Positions 1 through 7,163 of a DNA stretch of 35,830 nt are shown here, piece by piece. The stretch is from Candidatus Heimdallarchaeota archaeon (GTDB lineage: Archaea; Asgardarchaeota; Heimdallarchaeia; Hodarchaeales; Hodarchaeaceae), in contig CP070695.1 in the NCBI GenBank assembly GCA_020353515.1, positions 4,092,291 through 4,128,120 on the forward strand, read 5' to 3'. The position numbers and the translations under genes are program-made. Below the pieces are notes generated by a model. It did no database searches. It was not told where the DNA came from and saw nothing but the letters and a program-made list of their open reading frames with translations. Within the stretch, counting starts at the first letter, position 1. The number at the start of each line of letters is the position of its first letter.

Positions 1-1226
1 ATTTCTCGAATTAAAAATCCTGCTTCTTTCAGTGCAGCACTATATTCTGAAAGAGTTCGATCAAACTGCCAGATAGGTTCCAATGAACCCCATGAAATTA
101 AGGTTCCTCCTGAATCAAAATATCTATCTATCATCACGTAAAGCCGTTCTTCGTTCCGTGATGTATCAAAAGGAAGTCGATAAAACAAATTACTGACTCT
201 AGCAAATACAGGATGTAAATTTGACCAAATGAATCGGCCTTCTAGTTTCAATACGCGAGCAAGTTCTTTAAATGCCTGTTTGTAATGTAAAATATCTACA
301 AACACGATATTTGAAATAATTAAATCAAATTGGTCATCATCTATTTGGTGCAGATCTTCCAAAGAGCAAGCATGATAATCGATTCCTAATTGTTGTTGCT
401 TTTCTTTATTCTTGCAATAATCAATAAACACCTTTGATTGGTCAACTCCTGTCACTAAAGCACCCCTTAACGCAAGAGCTCTACTGAAATACCCATTACC
501 ACATCCAGCATCAAGAACAGATAGGTTATTTACCTCTCCGATCAATTTCCACAATGCAGGATCAATAATCAACTGTCGATTTATATCCCCAATATCATCT
601 TGAGAGGTGTGGTTCACCAGATCTATCCACTGTTTACTTGTCTGTTCCCACTGTTTTCGAACCTCTGTTTGATTTATTGCAGCTTGGTCTAATAGAGGAG
701 AATGGAATTTAACTGATCCAACACGGTTCGACATTTTCTTTCTCTTCGAAAAGACAGTATTAGGGATTTTGAGCGCTTCATCCACTGTGATCTTCTTACC
801 CCTTCTAACTTTCTCAGGCTTCCATTTCATTAAATCTAAATCTTTAGATTCCACAGGATGAGTGTATTTTTCCATATCTAACTGCCATGGATGTTTTCCT
901 TGAAACTCTGAGTAGTACAAATCAAAATGAGGCTCATTACAATTCGAGCATTTGAAGGAATAGGTATATGTGGTATTCCAAAAGGTAATAGGGTGAAGGA
1001 CTGGTTTGTTGCAATCCCCACAGATTAATTCCTGCTTATTTTCACACCAATAAAGCCAGCTAAAGTGCTGGAATTTTTCACATCGTGAGCACTGGAATTG
1101 GGAATGTAATGTACATCTAAACGCAGTATCATCCACTGAAAAATAGCCTGATCGAACGGGATACGTCGATTCATATTTCCTGATGATCTTACAATAAAAA
1201 CACTCTGAACTTGCCTGTGAATCCAT
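1..1226 (-). CDS. Zinc-ribbon SAM-dependent methyltransferase (3' end beyond window)
   Basis: The reading frame is open from an ATG at 1224-1226 to the left edge, so about 408 codons are present and the C-terminus is missing. GAGAGG lies 9 nt before the ATG, and an in-frame TAA not far upstream limits the start. The first 100 residues hold four CxxC pairs (C9/C12, C46/C49, C69/C72, C93/C96), enough for two zinc ribbons. After a basic linker comes a class I methyltransferase fold: VLDAGCGNG (motif I, about 237-245), an acidic GVDQS after beta-2, and FDLIISNIVF as the motif IV region, followed by a LARVLKLEGRFI helix-strand typical of the Methyltransf_11 group. The substrate is unknown. A zinc-binding N-terminus could point to RNA or protein, but that is inference. 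It is the last visible gene of a minus-strand run. Confidence 0.85.
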   Translation of the reverse strand, partial: MDSQASSECFYCKIIRKYESTYPVRSGYFSVDDTAFRCTLHSQFQCSRCEKFQHFSWLYWCENKQELICGDCNKPVLHPITFWNTTYTYSFKCSNCNEPHFDLYYSEFQGKHPWQLDMEKYTHPVESKDLDLMKWKPEKVRRGKKITVDEALKIPNTVFSKRKKMSNRVGSVKFHSPLLDQAAINQTEVRKQWEQTSKQWIDLVNHTSQDDIGDINRQLIIDPALWKLIGEVNNLSVLDAGCGNGYFSRALALRGALVTGVDQSKVFIDYCKNKEKQQQLGIDYHACSLEDLHQIDDDQFDLIISNIVFVDILHYKQAFKELARVLKLEGRFIWSNLHPVFARVSNLFYRLPFDTSRNEERLYVMIDRYFDSGGTLISWGSLEPIWQFDRTLSEYSAALKEAGFLIRE

Positions 1227-1280
1227 GAAACTGATCCTCTCAATGGATATCTTTTATTCTTGTGATCTAGGTAATTTTCA

Positions 1281-2288
1281 TTATTGCTGACTTATACGGA
1301 TAATGACTTCATTATCCATGAAAGGTCCACTTGGGAATCCATAGAACTCGGATTGAGCATTTTGGAATGTATCTAAAAAGGAAACTTCCCATTCCTTCTC
1401 CTCCCCATTGAATGTAACATTCACAGCAAAGTATGCTTCTGATGTTCGTTCAGATTGGAAAATTTTGTAATCTAATGTTTGTCTGGCTTCTTTAACAACC
1501 GAATTAACGATTGTAATATTCCAAGCTGTCTGATTATATGAAAGAGATGCATAATTGTATGTTTTTATGATGTCTTGTGTCAATTGGTTGACCAAACTTA
1601 TTGAAATCTCATTCTCGTCTTCGGTGTACATCCATCTGAATAGGGGAATAATTTCAGGTTTGGTGGATATTGGGGATTGAATGACCATTGTATTGACTTG
1701 AAGAGATCCATATACAACTATTAAGAGAACAAAAAGCATGCTGATTGATCTAGCTGACTTCTTAAAGTGTAAGAACGAATAAGTGCTTGAGTCGATATAT
1801 TTGTTGTAACTTAAGCGAAGAACAATCAGACCAGACAGCACTGATATCAATGGATCCACAACTGAAATTAGGTTAAGGGCTATTCGTTGCTCGCTTAAGG
1901 GGTAGAAGAGAAGTATTCCATTATACGATATAACATCCAATAATAAATGTAAAAATACACCAAAAACCCCCCATAAAAGGCTACGATAATTTAGTTCAGT
2001 ATGTATCGCTTTAAATGGTTCATCTAGTCTTTGGGCGAAATTTATTTTACTTAAAAATTGGGTTGAAACGATTATTGCACCAGCAATGAAAGGAGCAGCA
2101 ATCACTGTATGAAATAATCCACGGTGTTGTAAAATAAATAGTTGAGGAATTATGAATGGAATCCAAGCAATTATTACATCCAGATCAGGAACGATTCCCC
2201 CTAAGATACATGCACGCTGTGAGTTTTCATCTTGACTCAGTTGATTTGCTACTGCTGCATTTACAACTATATGCAAAAAAATGTCCAT
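1281..2288 (-). CDS. DUF457/YdjM-type membrane-bound metal-dependent hydrolase family protein
   Basis: This 335-residue membrane protein opens with MDIFLHIVVNAAVANQL and carries the family hallmarks: PDLDVI near residue 35, HRGLFHT near 55, and a later FLHLLLDVISYNG segment. In the YdjM/YbcI (DUF457) family these conserved His and Asp residues at membrane edges are taken as a metal site, although the reaction is not known. About five membrane segments fill the first 200 residues. The last 130 residues are polar, strand-rich and probably outside the membrane, a tail that the short family members lack. No clear Shine-Dalgarno precedes the ATG, so translation may be nearly leaderless. Another relative lies at 5860-6204 and a decayed one at 2335-2463. 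Confidence 0.8.
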   Translation of the reverse strand: MDIFLHIVVNAAVANQLSQDENSQRACILGGIVPDLDVIIAWIPFIIPQLFILQHRGLFHTVIAAPFIAGAIIVSTQFLSKINFAQRLDEPFKAIHTELNYRSLLWGVFGVFLHLLLDVISYNGILLFYPLSEQRIALNLISVVDPLISVLSGLIVLRLSYNKYIDSSTYSFLHFKKSARSISMLFVLLIVVYGSLQVNTMVIQSPISTKPEIIPLFRWMYTEDENEISISLVNQLTQDIIKTYNYASLSYNQTAWNITIVNSVVKEARQTLDYKIFQSERTSEAYFAVNVTFNGEEKEWEVSFLDTFQNAQSEFYGFPSGPFMDNEVIIRISQQ

Positions 2289-2334
2289 GTTAAATTGATT
2301 TTTTCAAATAATTAATATATTGTTATTCACTTTT

Positions 2335-2463
2335 TTATCGAAGGCAATATTTTGGTAACTTCTCTTGACTCATCACGTCCAAGAGTAAATGAAACAGATA
2401 GCCAAGACTAAAGCCTAATATAAGATAAGTGAACATAGATTGCTGCCCAATCTGTAAATGATC
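2335..2463 (-). pseudogene. Remnant of a small DUF457-like membrane protein gene
   Basis: Minus-strand translation between an in-frame TAG (2464-2466) and TAA (2335-2337) gives about 42 codons whose last 34 closely follow the C-terminus of the protein at 5860-6204. IGQQSMFTYLILGFSLGY matches VGNQSIFTYLLLRFILGY, and FHLLLDVMSQEKLPKY matches SHLLLDTTSQKRLPRY. The upstream four-fifths of the gene is absent, because the 3' end of the membrane-protein gene starting at 2478 follows at once. It is therefore best read as the tail of a deleted copy. A start at 2436 would still give a 33-residue peptide, so a surviving micro-gene cannot be excluded. Confidence 0.6.
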
Positions 2464-2477
2464 CTATTCGACTTGGT

Positions 2478-3467
2478 TTATTTGGGAAAATCAGCGGGTT
2501 GTATGGGATTGATCCTCCTTCGAAGATAGAAATAATATATGATAATACCAATTAACACAATGGTTAAATACTGTAGATTCAAACCAGGTGTTGTTCCACT
2601 TGGTAATCTAAAATCCATCCATCCTCTTTTATATATTTGTTCTGTAAGAAAATCTTCAACTACATTATAAATCGCATAACCGAATCCAAATCCCGTTATT
2701 GCTCCTAAGCTCTGCCGAACTCTATCGTCAACGATTGCAGGAAGAATCCACATTGTAGCAATCCATAGGAATACAATAATGAGAAATCCTTCTGTTCCGT
2801 GATGAGTCCCAATATGCACTGCATTTGGATAATTTGGTTCTGGTTCTTGCAGGGTTGATTGTCGTGCCCAAAAAATGATACCTAATATTGGGAAATCTGA
2901 AATATAAAAACCTAATTGTGCAAAAATCCAAGGAAGGGAAAGAAAAATAACTAAACCTAATAAAGAATATTCTAAATAATGGGGTCTTGTAATCATTTCT
3001 TGATAGATCTTGTAATTAATTGAAGTCTTTCGAAGATAATAAGCGATAAGTAATAGAACCAAAGCAATAATGAAATTTAATATTGCTATTATAGGAGGTA
3101 AAATGCCCGTTATGTTAAAAGCAATCTCAATTTGGAGGAGAAGTACACCAAGAGCGCCAATAGACCAAATAATCTGGATTCTTCCTTTATTTGGAAAAGC
3201 TTCATCGTATTGTATGAAAGTGTAAGCGATTACAAGAATGGTGATTACGGCAATTAACTGATAAGCTCCATCTAGTTCAGTTAAATATTTATTAAAAGCG
3301 TTAACTAATGAACCATAATGATTAGAAGGTTCATGGACCATATCATTGGCTTGAGTAAATGTGTGAGTCATTAAAATCGCAATGACATTGAGCATGTAAA
3401 TTATAATTATCATAAAAAAGGCTAAGATTACTTTCTGTTGTGAGGTTGATTTTTCAGGTTGTTTCAA
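2478..3467 (-). CDS. Multipass membrane protein of unknown function
   Basis: This 329-residue protein is mostly hydrophobic, with roughly eight membrane helices. The first (about 13-32) is preceded by a short basic N-terminus, and the last (about 295-315) is followed by YYFYLRRRINP, so the C-terminus is probably cytoplasmic. A polar loop near residue 215-225 has HIGTHHGTEG, a cluster of three His before a helix, and a later loop has NVVEDFLTEQ. These could form a metal or haem site, but I do not recognise the family. The start is TTG (3465-3467), with AGGAAGA about ten bases upstream. It is divergent from the enoyl-CoA hydratase gene and may be cotranscribed with the DUF457-type gene behind it. 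Confidence 0.75.
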   Translation of the reverse strand: MKQPEKSTSQQKVILAFFMIIIIYMLNVIAILMTHTFTQANDMVHEPSNHYGSLVNAFNKYLTELDGAYQLIAVITILVIAYTFIQYDEAFPNKGRIQIIWSIGALGVLLLQIEIAFNITGILPPIIAILNFIIALVLLLIAYYLRKTSINYKIYQEMITRPHYLEYSLLGLVIFLSLPWIFAQLGFYISDFPILGIIFWARQSTLQEPEPNYPNAVHIGTHHGTEGFLIIVFLWIATMWILPAIVDDRVRQSLGAITGFGFGYAIYNVVEDFLTEQIYKRGWMDFRLPSGTTPGLNLQYLTIVLIGIIIYYFYLRRRINPIQPADFPK

Positions 3468-3570
3468 AACTAAATCTTCCTAAACAATTGCTTTTTGTTG
3501 GAATATCTTGGAACTTTTTGATTCTTCTCATTACAGAGATTGTAATCCTATTCTAGCTAAAAGATAGCCA

Positions 3571-3612
3571 ATAAAATATTTGAATAAGACCGAAAATTAA
3601 TCTGGAAAGAGG
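3571..3612 (+). promoter_or_regulatory. Probable TATA box and ribosome binding site of the beta-oxidation pair
   Basis: AATAAAATATTTG around 3570-3582 resembles an archaeal TATA box and would place transcription start near 3600. AGAGG at 3608-3612 sits 8 nt before the ATG at 3621. The spacing is right for both elements, but there is no experimental support. Confidence 0.4.
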
Positions 3613-3620
3613 TCTTTAAA

Positions 3621-4448
3621 ATGTCAAATGAAAACAAGTTCGAACATATAACAATAGAAAAAGAAGAGAAAGGTAATTTTGCAGTAATATCAATAAACCG
3701 ACCTGAAAAGTTAAATGCGCTCCATATCCAAACATTAAAGGAAATTACTGAAGCATTAGAAACGGTAGAAGTCGACCAGAGTGTTCGATGTGTTGTATTA
3801 CGTGGAATTAGGGAATATACAAAGAAACCTGCTTTCTCGGCTGGAGCAGACCTCTCTGATAGGAGAAGTGCCGATCTTGATCCAACTAGTCTAAGACATC
3901 AAAGCCATGCCATGTATCGCAGACATAAATACTACAATTTAATTGAGGAGTTTCCTAAGCCAATCATCGCTGCTATTGATGGATATGCTTTGGGTGGCGG
4001 TTTTGAATTAGTTTTAGTGTGTGATATATCGATTGCTTCAAAACGCTCAATATTTGGATTTCCTGAAATTCAACGAGGTATTTTTCCAGCAAATGGTGGT
4101 ACTCAACGATTAGTCCGGAATGTTGGTAAGATGAGGGCAAAGAGAATGTTATTTTTTGGTGAGCATTATTCCGCTGAACAGATGTTTGAGTGGGGGGTTA
4201 TTTCTTATGTGGTAGATGATGATGAATTTGAGAATTTTGTCCACAAAAAAGCATCGTGGTTAGGAAATGCTGCTACAAACAGTTTATTTCTAATTAAGAA
4301 AAGTATTGATTATGGAACTCAAACACCACTTAATATAGGCCTCCAATTTGAGCAGATGGGTTATGCAATAAACACACGTAGTGAGGACGTTGCTGAAGGC
4401 GTTTCAGCGTTTCTTGAAAAAAGAACTCCAAAGTTCCAAGGAAAATAA
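3621..4448 (+). CDS. Enoyl-CoA hydratase/isomerase (crotonase family)
   Basis: At 275 residues it has the full crotonase length. The first oxyanion-hole segment is AFSAGADLSD (about 71-80), the second is ALGGGFEL (123-130), followed by FGFPEIQRGIFP (145-156). Both acid residues used by true enoyl-CoA hydratases are present: Glu129 in GGFEL and Glu149 in FPEI. That favours hydration of trans-2-enoyl-CoA to 3-hydroxyacyl-CoA over an isomerase- or synthase-only relative. A small insertion (REYTKKP) precedes the first oxyanion loop. The thiolase gene begins 50 nt downstream on the same strand, so the pair probably supplies two steps of beta-oxidation or its reverse. Neither a 3-hydroxyacyl-CoA dehydrogenase nor an acyl-CoA dehydrogenase is in the window. 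Confidence 0.92.
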   Translation: MSNENKFEHITIEKEEKGNFAVISINRPEKLNALHIQTLKEITEALETVEVDQSVRCVVLRGIREYTKKPAFSAGADLSDRRSADLDPTSLRHQSHAMYRRHKYYNLIEEFPKPIIAAIDGYALGGGFELVLVCDISIASKRSIFGFPEIQRGIFPANGGTQRLVRNVGKMRAKRMLFFGEHYSAEQMFEWGVISYVVDDDEFENFVHKKASWLGNAATNSLFLIKKSIDYGTQTPLNIGLQFEQMGYAINTRSEDVAEGVSAFLEKRTPKFQGK

Positions 4449-4498
4449 CACGATTAAATCTTTTTCAAAAAGAGTCACAGGTAAACAGTGAGAATAAA

Positions 4499-5794
4499 AT
4501 GAATTTAAAAGAAGTTTGGCTTATTGATTATGCTCGAACAGCATTTTCTCGATCTAGACCAAATCAACCTGAACGAGATGTTTTTGGTGAGATCAGAGGA
4601 GACGAATTACTCGCTCAATTATTGATGAAATTTTTTGATGGGAAGTTAGCTGAAAAAGGAATCACAAGAAATGATATTGAAGAGGTTTCTGTTGGAGTTG
4701 CATCAGGAGTATTAGAAAATTGGACTTATGGAGGAAAAATTCCTCTTTATTTGGCAGGATTTCCGAATAAGGTTTCCTCATTTTTTATAGATAAACAATG
4801 TGCCTCCGCTGGTGCAGGAATGCATATGTTGGCGATGGAAATAATGACAGGATATACCAACTGTGTATTAGCGACTGGTTTTGAACATATGACACGAGTA
4901 AGAAGAATTGGAATAGATCCAGCTATAGAGAGATATATGGATGAAAGCAGTATATTTTACCATCCTGAATATGATATGCAAAATTCTGTCAATATGCTAC
5001 AAACAGCACAAAGATTATATGAAGAGGAGATACCAAAATTTACCAAGGAAGACTTAGATAAATTTGGTGTAAGATCACACAATTTAACAATAAAGAGTCA
5101 AGAAGAAAAGTGGTTTACATCTGGGATGAACGGTGGAGAAATCATCCCAATTGAAGGACATGTTGAAGGAAATGTTAACGAGCCAATGATGGTAGAAAGG
5201 GACATGGCTGCAAGAAAATCGACTTTGGAGGGAGTTGCTGGATTACGGAGAATAACCACTCCATTCTACTTAGAGAAAAATGGCGGAAAAAAAGGATATA
5301 TTGAAAGGGAAGGTACTACAGAAGGAGTAATAACTGCGGGAAACTCATCTCCTCTTAATGCAGGGGCTACAGCAGCCATTCTTATGGAAGCAGAAGAAGC
5401 AAAAAAGAGAGACTTGGAACCAATGGCCCGAATAATTTCAATTGGTTGGGGAGGAGTCGATCCTCGAGTTATGGGCCGAGGACCTGTTCCTGCTACTCGT
5501 AAAGCACTAGAACATGCAAATTTAACTGCTGAAGATATTGATTTTTGGGAGATAAATGAAGCATTTTGTATAGTCGCCTTGAATTGTATGGATAAATTTA
5601 ATATTCCTGAGGAAAAAGTTAATATTAAGGGAGGATCAACTGCAATTGGTCATCCATTAGGTGCAACAATGATTCGTCTTACAGGGACTTTGGCACGAAT
5701 ATTAAAAGAGAAGAAAGGTAGATACGGTGTAGCTAATGCATGTGTGGGAGGAGGCCAAGGATTGGCAACTATCATTGAAAATCTAAACGCTTAA
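4499..5794 (+). CDS. Thiolase (acetyl-CoA C-acyltransferase)
   Basis: This 431-residue cytosolic enzyme has the complete thiolase active site: Cys101 (DKQCASAG) for acyl transfer, a NEAF motif at about 354-357, His385 in GHPLGA, and Cys415 in CVGGGQG. The residues are those of degradative and acetoacetyl thiolases and not of the archaeal HMG-pathway thiolase, which lacks this bacterial-type arrangement. It would cleave 3-ketoacyl-CoA with CoA, or condense acetyl-CoA in reverse. It is close behind the enoyl-CoA hydratase gene and probably cotranscribed. The ribosome site before ATG 4499 is weak (GTGAG). Chain-length preference cannot be read from the sequence. Confidence 0.93.
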   Translation: MNLKEVWLIDYARTAFSRSRPNQPERDVFGEIRGDELLAQLLMKFFDGKLAEKGITRNDIEEVSVGVASGVLENWTYGGKIPLYLAGFPNKVSSFFIDKQCASAGAGMHMLAMEIMTGYTNCVLATGFEHMTRVRRIGIDPAIERYMDESSIFYHPEYDMQNSVNMLQTAQRLYEEEIPKFTKEDLDKFGVRSHNLTIKSQEEKWFTSGMNGGEIIPIEGHVEGNVNEPMMVERDMAARKSTLEGVAGLRRITTPFYLEKNGGKKGYIEREGTTEGVITAGNSSPLNAGATAAILMEAEEAKKRDLEPMARIISIGWGGVDPRVMGRGPVPATRKALEHANLTAEDIDFWEINEAFCIVALNCMDKFNIPEEKVNIKGGSTAIGHPLGATMIRLTGTLARILKEKKGRYGVANACVGGGQGLATIIENLNA

Positions 5795-5859
5795 ATGAAT
5801 TGAGAATTATTAAAAAAACTTTAACTCGAAATCTGACATATTTTCGTTAATAACAGAAG

Positions 5860-6204
5860 TTAGTATCTGGGTAGTCTTTTTTGACTCGTTGTATCCAGGA
5901 GTAAATGAGACAAATAACCAAGAATAAACCTTAATAGAAGATAAGTGAATATAGATTGATTTCCAACAATTAAAAAAAGAAACAGAACAGTCAAAATTAA
6001 TAGAACTACAACAGAATGAAAAACGCGCCTACTCTCCTCACCATGAGGATTTTCGATCAGATTAGGCACCACTGAACCGAAAACAGTGAGGCCTATGAAG
6101 ATTATATACAAGATAAAATCAAAATATTCAATGAAACTCTGCTCGTATACCCCCGCGAGTAAAGCAATGACAAATCCCATTATCATATGCTCCTCATTTT
6201 TCAT
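5860..6204 (-). CDS. Small DUF457/YdjM-like membrane protein
   Basis: This 114-residue protein has four predicted membrane helices and short, conserved-looking loops. VPNLIENPHGEESRRVFHS (about 46-64) occupies the place of the family PDxD...HR..HS signature, and GYLSHLLLD (about 95-103) matches the third family motif. The first family Asp is replaced (PNLIE), so metal binding may be changed. The C-terminus ends SQKRLPRY, the part also found in the remnant at 2335-2463. It starts 9 nt after the stop of the metallo-beta-lactamase-like gene and ends the uvrA operon; translational coupling is likely. Its function is unknown. Confidence 0.7.
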   Translation of the reverse strand: MKNEEHMIMGFVIALLAGVYEQSFIEYFDFILYIIFIGLTVFGSVVPNLIENPHGEESRRVFHSVVVLLILTVLFLFLIVGNQSIFTYLLLRFILGYLSHLLLDTTSQKRLPRY

Positions 6205-6213
6205 AATATCATC

Positions 6214-7143
6214 CTATGAGCTGATGAACATCAAGTCCCCTTCTTCCTCCTGTACTTCTTTTAAGATTTGTTTATACCAAAAGCGTGTTAATCTTTCGAT
6301 GGTTCCTGTGTGGTAGGGTCCTCCCTCAATCCAGGATTTACGGGATTTTCCAGGATGATCTGGATACTCTTGCTTAAAGATCTGTTTTTCAGGAATACCT
6401 TGTACTTTATATTCCCGTAATTTGTCCAAATACGCTTCCATCCATTTCCTGAGCTGAATTAAATAATCTTTTCCGACTACTGGACCACGATTAGGAACAA
6501 TTCTATCGATTTCTAATTCTTCCCATTTACGATACAGATTCACCCCCGTAATCGGCCATATAAAAGGCGGTGAAAAGCTCTGAATGACGTTTCCTGAAAA
6601 GAGAACTTTATCCATGGGACAGTAAATGGAGACTGCTCCTGCTATTGTTACTTCCAGTTCTAAAGGATAAATATCTGAGCCTAACCAGTTATTTTTTGAA
6701 AACCCAGTTGTAGGAACAAAAATACCATATTTCATCAGACTCTCATGGACTTTATTATCTTCTGGGACTTGGCGGATAATCCATTCTCTGTATGAAACAT
6801 CTACTCCCTGTTTTATATTTGTTCGAATACCTGATTTTGTTACGGATGAACTAACAACAGTCACATCCTTAAATGCCTCCATTCCCCAGATTATATCCCA
6901 CGATTTAGTTGTTAGGATTAAATGCGAGGTTTTCTTCTCTGTCCGTTCTTCCATATCCTTCCTGAATTTCAGGGCTAGATCAGCATGTGGACTAGAATTG
7001 ACAAAGATTAATTCTTCTGGAAGGATAATACAACTCATATTAGAGTAAAAATATGGTCTAATTAGCGTTTCTGTTTCCTCAGTCATCAATGCAGTCATAA
7101 TAATATTTGGTGTAACCTCAATGTAGTTTAGGTCTGTTGACAT
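6214..7143 (-). CDS. Metallo-beta-lactamase-fold protein with degenerate metal site
   Basis: The 309-residue frame aligns by eye along a metallo-beta-lactamase (QuiP/SoxH-like) hydrolase, but the metal ligands are gone. The expected THxHxDHxxG loop reads TTKSWDIIWG (78-87), keeping only Asp83. The expected FSGD is FSGN (Asn185), and the expected VPGHGPVVGK is VPNRGPVVGK (Arg219). The surrounding framework (IILPEELIFVNSS, VLFSGN, PVVGKDYLIQLRKWMEAYLDKL) remains intact, so this is a maintained fold and not a decaying gene. It probably binds a ligand or partner and does not hydrolyse through a binuclear zinc centre. It lies 20 nt after uvrA in the same operon, which hints at a link to repair, but there is no direct evidence. 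Confidence 0.75.
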   Translation of the reverse strand: MSTDLNYIEVTPNIIMTALMTEETETLIRPYFYSNMSCIILPEELIFVNSSPHADLALKFRKDMEERTEKKTSHLILTTKSWDIIWGMEAFKDVTVVSSSVTKSGIRTNIKQGVDVSYREWIIRQVPEDNKVHESLMKYGIFVPTTGFSKNNWLGSDIYPLELEVTIAGAVSIYCPMDKVLFSGNVIQSFSPPFIWPITGVNLYRKWEELEIDRIVPNRGPVVGKDYLIQLRKWMEAYLDKLREYKVQGIPEKQIFKQEYPDHPGKSRKSWIEGGPYHTGTIERLTRFWYKQILKEVQEEEGDLMFISS

Positions 7144-7163
7144 AAAATCAATTCCAAGCTCTT

